From JAANXG01 sp034520625 (GTDB lineage Bacteria > Pseudomonadota > Gammaproteobacteria > Arenicellales > JAANXG01), in the NCBI GenBank assembly GCA_034520625.1, contig JAXHNI010000004.1, positions 124,001 to 188,000 on the forward strand: 64,000 nucleotides of DNA, written 5' to 3'. This document shows positions 58,623 to 64,000 of the stretch, in pieces. The stretch's first letter is position 1, and each line of letters starts with the position of its first letter. Position numbers and translations under genes: made by a program. Below the pieces are notes generated by a model. The model did not search any database. It saw only the letters and a list, made by a program, of their open reading frames with translations, and was not told the origin of the DNA.

Positions 58623-60707
58623 TCAGCGCCGATGTTCCGGACCGAACTGGAATCGCAGGCGCAGCCCGGCATAGCCATTCCGTCCCGGAGCGGGTTCGAA
58701 GTAGCGGCCGCCGAAGGCATTGATCCGGACGTTGCTGTTGTAAGCCTCGTCAAGAATATTGTTGACTCCGAGATAGCCTTCGATCTCCCAGCGGCCCGAG
58801 ACATGTGTGTAGCCCGCCCGTGAATCCAGCACGAAGGAGTCCCCGTTCACGACCGAGTTGGCGTTGTCGGCGAACAGCGCGTCGGCAAACAAGGCGTCCA
58901 CAGCGGCGAACCATCCAGACTCGTGCCGGTAGCCCGCCTCGGCGTACAGTACGTGACGCGGTACGCCGGGTATGGTGTGGCCGTCGAAGGATGCACCCCC
59001 GGTTTGGAACCGGTCGAACTCGAAGTCCGAGAAAGTGTAGGCGAGTGAAGCGGTCCAGCGCCGGCCGAGCTCGGCGTCCAGTTCCAACTCGATACCGTTG
59101 CGGGTGGTGCGCCCGGCGTTCACGAAGAAATCGCGGCCGGGCTGTCCCGCACAGCCCCGTGAAATGATCTCGTCGCGGCCGCGGGTATGGAACACGGCCG
59201 CGCTGTAGCGCAGCCGGGGCGTCAGCTGCCCGTTGGCGCCGATCTCGTAGGTCACCGCCTCCTGGGCTTCCAGGTCGTCGACGAAACCGCTGTCCTCGCA
59301 GCGTGCGAGTTCGGTGGTGGTGGGTGTTTCGAACGACCGCGATACATTGGCGTACGGAATCAGGCGGGGCGACAGGACCCATACCGCGCCGACCTTCGGG
59401 CTGAGCTCGCTGAGGGTGCGCCCGCCCGATTCATCCGTTTCGTCGCGCCCGAAGCGATCGTCCACCTCGAAGCGCACCCGGTCCCGGCGAATACCCGCCG
59501 TCAGGGGAATCCTGTCGGTAACACCGAGCTCGTTCTGGACGAACGCGCCGAGGCTCGAGACCGTCTCGAGCTGGTCGAAGACCAGGTCCCCCCGGGCGCC
59601 CTCGATGTTGTCGTAGCGCTGCCGGTCGTCGCGCTGGCGATCCAGGTCCACGCCCAGCAGCAGCCGGTTGTCCAGGCCGAGGAGCGGCGCATCATAGGTA
59701 TACAGGATGCCCGATCCGGAGAAGTTCCGGTCGAAGGCGACCTGCCCCCCGCTTTCGAAGGGCAGGCGGTTGGTGAAGTCCCGCTGCACCGCGTACCCGC
59801 GCAGCCGCAGCTCGTGGTGCTTCCCGAAGCCTTGCCGGTACACAACCCCGAGCTGCTGCTCCTCCAGGTCCTCGCCGGCGTTGAAGCGCAGATTGGCGGG
59901 CGCGGCCTGCCGGCGGTCCGCGTTCAACTCGGCGGGGGTCAGGGCGCCGGGATCCCGGGCGAGCGGTGCGTTCACCGTGCGGGCGATGAGCGAGATATCG
60001 GCATCTTCACCAAGGGCGTACTGAAACCGGGCATTGAGCTTCGTGGATTCCGTGCCGCTGTGCGCCCGGTAGCCGTCGTAGTCGAGATTCGTCAGCGTGG
60101 CCGAATAGCCCAGCTTGCCGCGCAGGCCGCCGGTCTTCACGGTGCTGCGGCGAAAACCGTGCCCGCCGGCCGCGAGCCCGCCTTCGACGAACGGCTCCGG
60201 GGGGGTCGATCCGGTCGTGATGTCGATGACGCCGCCGGCCGCGTTGCCGTACAGAGACGACGCCGATCCCCGCAACACCTCCATGCGCGAAATCGAGCCC
60301 AGGTCTATGGCGTCCACCGACGCCTGGCCGTCCGGCAGCGTGGCCGGGATCCCGTCCACGAGTATCTTCACGCCGCGGATCCCGAACGGCGCCCGGGCAC
60401 CGAAGCCGCGTATGGAGACACGCAGATCCTGGGCGAAGTTGTAACGGTTCTGCATGAATACGCCGGGAACGCTTACCAGGGACTCGTCCAGCCCGAGGCC
60501 CTGCCTGGCGCGTTGAATCCGTTCCTCGTCCACGACGCCGACCGCACCCGGTACCCGGGATAGCGGCGTTTCCATCCGCGGCGCTGACACGGTGATTTCG
60601 TCCAGCTGCACGGCCTGCTGGGCCTGGGCGGCGCCGGCCAGCGCCAGCGCCGGTGCGAGCGCCCGGATCGCTGGTGTCCGGCGGCGCTTGAATGTTAATG
60701 ACAGCAT
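58623..60707 (-). CDS. TonB-dependent outer-membrane receptor
   Basis: Outer-membrane gated barrel of 694 residues. After the signal peptide (ending AGAAQAQQ) come a TonB-box-like LDEITVSAP, the plug domain (VPGAVGVVDEERIQ, IRGFGARAPFGIRGVKILVD, MEVLRGSASSLYGNAAGGVI) and a 22-strand barrel ending in an aromatic-containing LRLRFQFGPEHRR. Plug and barrel resemble FecA/siderophore receptors. It is the last gene of a run CtaG-like, PCuAC, SCO1, receptor, so copper, or a copper-chelate, is a plausible ligand. The ATG at 60707 is used; a longer frame reaches into the SCO1 gene. Confidence 0.92.
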   Translation of the reverse strand: MLSLTFKRRRTPAIRALAPALALAGAAQAQQAVQLDEITVSAPRMETPLSRVPGAVGVVDEERIQRARQGLGLDESLVSVPGVFMQNRYNFAQDLRVSIRGFGARAPFGIRGVKILVDGIPATLPDGQASVDAIDLGSISRMEVLRGSASSLYGNAAGGVIDITTGSTPPEPFVEGGLAAGGHGFRRSTVKTGGLRGKLGYSATLTNLDYDGYRAHSGTESTKLNARFQYALGEDADISLIARTVNAPLARDPGALTPAELNADRRQAAPANLRFNAGEDLEEQQLGVVYRQGFGKHHELRLRGYAVQRDFTNRLPFESGGQVAFDRNFSGSGILYTYDAPLLGLDNRLLLGVDLDRQRDDRQRYDNIEGARGDLVFDQLETVSSLGAFVQNELGVTDRIPLTAGIRRDRVRFEVDDRFGRDETDESGGRTLSELSPKVGAVWVLSPRLIPYANVSRSFETPTTTELARCEDSGFVDDLEAQEAVTYEIGANGQLTPRLRYSAAVFHTRGRDEIISRGCAGQPGRDFFVNAGRTTRNGIELELDAELGRRWTASLAYTFSDFEFDRFQTGGASFDGHTIPGVPRHVLYAEAGYRHESGWFAAVDALFADALFADNANSVVNGDSFVLDSRAGYTHVSGRWEIEGYLGVNNILDEAYNSNVRINAFGGRYFEPAPGRNGYAGLRLRFQFGPEHRR

Positions 60708-60760
60708 GCGAAGGTCAGCGGGTTCCCGGCCGCGTGACGCCCGCGGCGACCGGCAACGAA

Positions 60761-61345
60761 TCAACCCTGAACGAGTTGTTCGAGGTCGCTGGCGACGGCG
60801 TCGACATCGTCGCTGTTGCGGATCAGGAGGCGCGCGGCGCCGCTGGAGTCGAAAGCGTAAACGGCGCTGCCGTGGGACACTTCGTAGTTGCCCTGGTCAT
60901 CGGGCTCGCCGTATCCGTAAGTCGTTCGGTAGCGCTTGGTCAGGGCCTGGAGCTGTTCCTGGGAACCGGTCAGGCCGATGAAGTTCGTCCCGAACTGATC
61001 GGTATACGTACGCAGCTCTTCGGGCCCGTCACGGTCGGGGTCCACGCTGACGAACAGTACCTGCACCCTGTGCGCGACATCCCCGGGCAGCCGGTCCATC
61101 ACCCCCCGCAGTCGCCCCAGGGTGATGGGGCAGATGTCCGGGCAGTGCGTGAAGCCGAAGAACACCAGATTCACGTTGCCGGTGTAGTGGTCTTCCGTCA
61201 CGGTTTTACCGTCCTCGCTGGTAAGCGTGAATTCCAGTGCCGGCATCATTCCGCTGATATCCTTGGTCTGCCAGCTCAGCTCGCCGCCGCAGGCCGCGGC
61301 GAGCACCGCCGTCAAGCACGCCAGGATCAATCCCGATTTCCTCAT
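60761..61345 (-). CDS. SCO1/SenC family copper chaperone lipoprotein
   Basis: Protein of 194 residues with a lipoprotein signal peptide (lipobox LAAAC). The copper-binding pair is FGFTHCPDICPITLGRLR (C-x3-C), and the distal His ligand lies in YEVSHGSAVYAFDSSG. The thioredoxin fold is complete (VLFVSVDPDRDGPEELRTYT). SCO proteins deliver copper or reduce the Cys of the Cu(A) site of cytochrome oxidase. The start lies two bases after the stop of the PCuAC gene, in one operon with CtaG-like and TonB receptor genes. Confidence 0.95.
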   Translation of the reverse strand: MRKSGLILACLTAVLAAACGGELSWQTKDISGMMPALEFTLTSEDGKTVTEDHYTGNVNLVFFGFTHCPDICPITLGRLRGVMDRLPGDVAHRVQVLFVSVDPDRDGPEELRTYTDQFGTNFIGLTGSQEQLQALTKRYRTTYGYGEPDDQGNYEVSHGSAVYAFDSSGAARLLIRNSDDVDAVASDLEQLVQG

Positions 61346-61347
61346 GC

Positions 61348-61776
61348 CTACTCCTGCCAGACCGGCTTGATGGTAAACACGGCGGATTGGCTGCCGCCGT
61401 CGGCGAATTCGAGCGAGATCACGACCTCATCGCCAACCTCGAGCGCGTCCCGCCGCTGCATCAGCATCAGGTGCCGGGCGCCCGGCTCAAACAGGGCGCG
61501 TCCACCCGCGGGAACCATTGCGGATTCCAGCGGCCGCATCGAGCTGGTGCCGTTGTTGTCCACGGTCTCGTGCAAATGAATCGCCCCGAAACCCGCGCTG
61601 GAGGCGCCCACCAGCCGGCGGTCCGCGTCGCCCCGGTTCTCCAGCACGAAGTACCCCGCCATGGGCCGGTCGCCGGGAATGTGTCGGATCCAGGCGTCGT
61701 GGACGTCGATGAATCTCTCGGCCCGCGCCGGCAAAGCCGCGGCCATCAGAAGGAGTATGAGGGTGAGGTGTTTCAT
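61348..61776 (-). CDS. PCuAC-family periplasmic copper chaperone
   Basis: Exported protein of 142 residues with signal peptide MKHLTLILLLMAAALPARA. Copper ligands of the HX10MX21HXM type are visible: H67/H69, M80, and H102-x-M104 (in GARHLMLMQ). PCuAC passes Cu(I) to the Cu(A) site of cytochrome oxidase along with SCO1, which is encoded immediately downstream. The ATG at 61776 gives the signal directly; a longer frame upstream is spurious. Its neighbour upstream encodes a CtaG-like assembly factor. Confidence 0.94.
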   Translation of the reverse strand: MKHLTLILLLMAAALPARAERFIDVHDAWIRHIPGDRPMAGYFVLENRGDADRRLVGASSAGFGAIHLHETVDNNGTSSMRPLESAMVPAGGRALFEPGARHLMLMQRRDALEVGDEVVISLEFADGGSQSAVFTIKPVWQE

Positions 61777-61844
61777 TGTTGCCGTGGCGCTGCTTCGTGG
61801 TTGGTCGTGCTTGGGAGAATACGGAATCATCATTACTGACCGGA

Positions 61845-62714
61845 TCAGGGAGACGGGAGTTCCCGGGCCTCCTTGCCGGTTTCCCCGATCTGCTTTTCGT
61901 GCCGCATCATGAACCTGATGACGAGCAGAATACCCAGGACGCTCATCATGGCCGCGGGTATCCAGGTAAACAGGCCGCCGAGCTGCTGGTCCGTGGCGGG
62001 GTCTATCGGCCAAGCCCGCCCGCACACCGCGTAGACATCGTACAGGTCGGTGCCGGACAGCGCGATGTAGGCGCCCAGGCCGATCTGGGGCAGCATGATG
62101 AGGAACAGGATCAGGATCCGCAGCCCGAAGCTCAGGGCCGCCACCGGCCCCGCCGGTCTCGGGTTCAGCATGAGCCACCAGAACAGAAGCCCGTCGATGA
62201 GCATACTCCAGTTCATGACGTGGTACAGGGTCAGGCTGAGCATGGCGTCGAAGTGAATCTCCGGCGTAAGCCAGAAATAGATCAACCCGACAAACAGAAT
62301 CGGGGCCACCACGGGGTGCTGGACGAACCGGTAAGGTATCTGCAGGGCGGCGTGCTGCCACGCCGGCCGCAGCCAGCGTTCTCGGAGGCCGTCCGGTAGC
62401 CCGAGCGCCAGGACCGGCCAGGGCACGGACAACGCGATCAGGAATGGCCCCGCATGGTGCAGCACCAGGTGCTGGAGGCGGTGTATGAAAAATACGTATT
62501 GGGCGTAGTAGTCGATGCGCGTGTGCAGCACCGCGTAGCAAAGCGCCAGCCCGAGGAGAAAGGCGATGCGGCGCCCCGCGCTGATGTGCTCGCCCCGGGC
62601 GCGCGCCGCCCGCAGCCCACGCAGGTACAGGATCAGTACGACGGCGGTGCTGACGACGGCAAGGTACGAGAACTGGTACGGCGCGAGGAAACGCAGCCAG
62701 GCGGACGGATCCAT
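61845..62714 (-). CDS. CtaG-like cytochrome c oxidase assembly membrane protein
   Basis: Polytopic membrane protein of 289 residues of the caa3-type CtaG family, seven or so helices. Conserved His-rich stretches are YYAQYVFFIHRLQHLVLHHA and YHVMNWSMLIDGLLFW. These proteins assist copper-site assembly in haem-copper oxidases and some are annotated as copper-resistance factors. It is the first gene of the minus-strand oxidase-assembly operon (CtaG, PCuAC, SCO1, TonB receptor). The oxidase genes themselves are not in the window. Confidence 0.9.
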   Translation of the reverse strand: MDPSAWLRFLAPYQFSYLAVVSTAVVLILYLRGLRAARARGEHISAGRRIAFLLGLALCYAVLHTRIDYYAQYVFFIHRLQHLVLHHAGPFLIALSVPWPVLALGLPDGLRERWLRPAWQHAALQIPYRFVQHPVVAPILFVGLIYFWLTPEIHFDAMLSLTLYHVMNWSMLIDGLLFWWLMLNPRPAGPVAALSFGLRILILFLIMLPQIGLGAYIALSGTDLYDVYAVCGRAWPIDPATDQQLGGLFTWIPAAMMSVLGILLVIRFMMRHEKQIGETGKEARELPSP

Positions 62715-62842
62715 GCGCGTAGTCTACACCAGATTCCGGATCCGCCCGCTCGTCGATAACGCGTGTCGTTACGCGAAGCGCGCGCGGCAGGCGCGTTTCC
62801 GCTGCTTTGATCGGGTCCGGGGGTGCCGTCCGGCGGGAGCCG

Positions 62843-62877
62843 GTTTGACTGGTACGGGCAAAAAAGGTAAGTATATA
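62843..62877 (+). promoter_or_regulatory. Candidate promoter upstream of the methyltransferase leader
   Basis: TTGACT is followed after about 17-21 bp of A-rich sequence by TAAGTATATATAA, an overlapping -10 region, in otherwise GC-rich DNA. It reads toward the glycine/sarcosine methyltransferase gene, which would then have a leader of about 350 nt. Confidence 0.4.
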
Positions 62878-62887
62878 TAACGACCTG

Positions 62888-62979
62888 TCTGCACGGCGGC
62901 TTGCTCTAACATGCAAGTCTCGCCGTCGCCGCGGGAATGATGAGTTCCCGCCGAAAATCAAGCACGAGTGCTGCTTGAT
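62888..62979 (+). ncRNA. Structured leader or small RNA of unknown type
   Basis: Three successive stem-loops follow the candidate promoter: an imperfect stem with TTGC/GCAA inside GGCG/CGCC (about 62896-62926), GCGGGAA/TTCCCGC (about 62931-62951) and ATCAAGCA/TGCTTGAT (62957-62979) with a 7-nt loop. No known riboswitch consensus was recognised. It may be part of the leader of the betaine-synthesis gene or a separate small RNA. The rest of 62980-63216 shows no other feature. Confidence 0.4.
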
Positions 62980-63228
62980 GCCGCGAAACCGGGGTCCGGA
63001 CATGCGCCGGCCCTGCGCGTTGCAAGAGGCTTCACGGCCTTTAGTCAAAACTCCTTCAACTCTGCAGTTTTTTGCAGCCGGGCAGGTCAGACCAATCCCG
63101 TAAACCGGGAGAAAACGACGATATCGAAGCTGACGGATGCCGCCGGCCCGGCGGGAATTCGCCCGGCATGGGATGGGCTGCGCCCGGACATCACCCACAC
63201 AACGACACTACCCCACGGGAGGAAACAT

Positions 63229-64000
63229 ATGGCGGGACTACCTGACAATGACCAATACAGAAACGAATACACCAAGGCGTTCGTCTCGAACTGGGACGAC
63301 CTGATCGACTGGGACGGACGGGAACAGGGCGAGTCCGCGTTCTTCCAGCGCCTTTTGAATTCCTACGGCGTGGAGCACGTTGCCGACATTGCGTGCGGCA
63401 CCGGGTACCACTCGGTGAAGCTCGCTCAGTACGACTTCACCGTCACCGCCACCGACGGTGCGGAGACCATGGTGCAGCAGACGAGGGAAAATGCCGCCGC
63501 CCAGGGCATCAGTCTGCACGACCTGCGCTGCGTCGACTGGCTGAACCTCGGCAAGGAGTTCGGCGATGCCGCATTCGATGCGGTGGTCTGCCTCGGCAAT
63601 GCCTTCACCCATCTTTTCGATCACGAAGCGCGGCGGGACGCGCTGGCGGCAATTTACGCCGTGCTCAAGCCGGGCGGCCTGGTCATCATCGACCACCGCA
63701 ACTACGACAGCATCCTGGACCAGGGTTACAACAGCAAGCACCGCTATTACTACACCGGCAATACTGTCGATGTGCAGCCGATCCAGACGTCCAGGCGGAT
63801 GGTGAAGTTCGAGTACGCCTTCGACTCCGGCGAAACCCATCACCTGACGCTTTATCCGCTCAAGCAGAACTACATGACCCACTTGCTGGAGGACGCTGGC
63901 TTCATGGATGTCACGCGGTATGGCGATTTCGAGCGGCCCTATGATCACTACGACCCCGACTTCATCCAGCAGGTAGCCTTCAAGCCGAAGAAGCCGATAC
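63229..64000 (+). CDS. Glycine/sarcosine N-methyltransferase, partial (runs off right edge)
   Basis: First enzyme of betaine synthesis by stepwise methylation: SAM-dependent conversion of glycine to sarcosine and dimethylglycine. The 257 residues present begin MAGLPDNDQYRNEYTKAFVS and include motif I VADIACGTGYHSVKLAQYDF, the acidic TATDGAETMVQQ, AFDAVVCLGNAFTHLF and IIDHRNYDSILDQGYNSKHR YYY-type tail, all as in halophile GSMTs. A GGGAGGAAA ribosome site (63217-63225) precedes the ATG. The C-terminus, and probably the sarcosine/dimethylglycine methyltransferase gene, lie beyond the window. Expression is likely salt-induced. Confidence 0.95.
   Translation, partial: MAGLPDNDQYRNEYTKAFVSNWDDLIDWDGREQGESAFFQRLLNSYGVEHVADIACGTGYHSVKLAQYDFTVTATDGAETMVQQTRENAAAQGISLHDLRCVDWLNLGKEFGDAAFDAVVCLGNAFTHLFDHEARRDALAAIYAVLKPGGLVIIDHRNYDSILDQGYNSKHRYYYTGNTVDVQPIQTSRRMVKFEYAFDSGETHHLTLYPLKQNYMTHLLEDAGFMDVTRYGDFERPYDHYDPDFIQQVAFKPKKPI

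Noticed and set aside
62843..63228. Glycine or SAM riboswitch ahead of the methyltransferase
   Set aside because: Searched by eye for the paired glycine aptamer and SAM/SAH consensus elements; none matched, so only a generic structured leader is reported.

Overview
The window is GC-rich, densely coded DNA with the character of a halophilic or haloalkaliphilic gammaproteobacterium (Ectothiorhodospiraceae/Chromatiales-like). That placement is an inference from gene content: a glycine/sarcosine N-methyltransferase for de novo betaine synthesis at the right edge, a four-subunit sarcosine oxidase, RND efflux systems, a CtaG/SCO/PCuAC copper-delivery set and TonB uptake. No rRNA, tRNA, CRISPR array, phage or complete insertion sequence was seen.

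Layout. 1-4878 (minus): RND efflux operon (adaptor, pump cut by the left edge, outer-membrane lipoprotein). 5080-6618: PEBP-like protein and a CDF metal exporter. 6859-9915 (minus): large fusion of an APH-type kinase, an M23 peptidase domain and a class-III aminotransferase. 10250-14469: second RND adaptor/pump pair. 14498-15317: sulfotransferase remnant, RRM protein and cold-shock protein. 15537-22520: isochorismatase-like hydrolase, then a TetR-controlled acyl-CoA carboxylase operon (carboxyltransferase, hydratase, biotin carboxylase, dehydrogenase) of the leucine (Liu) or acyclic-terpene (Atu) type. 24276-27987: acyl-CoA dehydrogenase, CoA transferase and MmgE/PrpD operon. 28606-37963: cell-surface glycan-like cluster (methyltransferase, ABC exporter, ELM1-family protein, kinase-like protein, GT2, 2OG oxygenase, and a 769-residue GT-methyltransferase-ELM1 fusion). 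38245-43937: CHASE4-GGDEF cyclase, small Cys-rich protein, lytic transglycosylase, AzlCD. 44184-49393: soxBDAG. 49410-51687: second PEBP, potassium channel, small exported protein. 52149-62714: copper and thiol-redox region (Lgt-like/TlpA fusion, CcdA, cytochrome c, P-type ATPase with a MerR regulator, then CtaG, PCuAC, SCO1 and a TonB receptor). 63229-end: glycine/sarcosine methyltransferase.

The most striking non-coding feature is a family of six palindromic intergenic elements (6682, 24031, 29413, 42541, 51932, 53129). Each has an almost invariant 52-nt core between 27-36-bp inverted arms. The arms differ between copies, yet the two arms of one copy match each other essentially perfectly. 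Copies 3 and 4 carry a further outer inverted repeat, and a core-less relative lies at 28328. The elements occupy most of the larger intergenic gaps and appear to be an undescribed mobile or structured-RNA repeat family. A different 165-bp MITE-like element lies at 33572.

The genes form a few coherent modules: xenobiotic and metal efflux, CoA-thioester catabolism, surface glycan assembly, methylamine/betaine metabolism (synthesis and breakdown both present), and copper homeostasis coupled to respiratory oxidase assembly.
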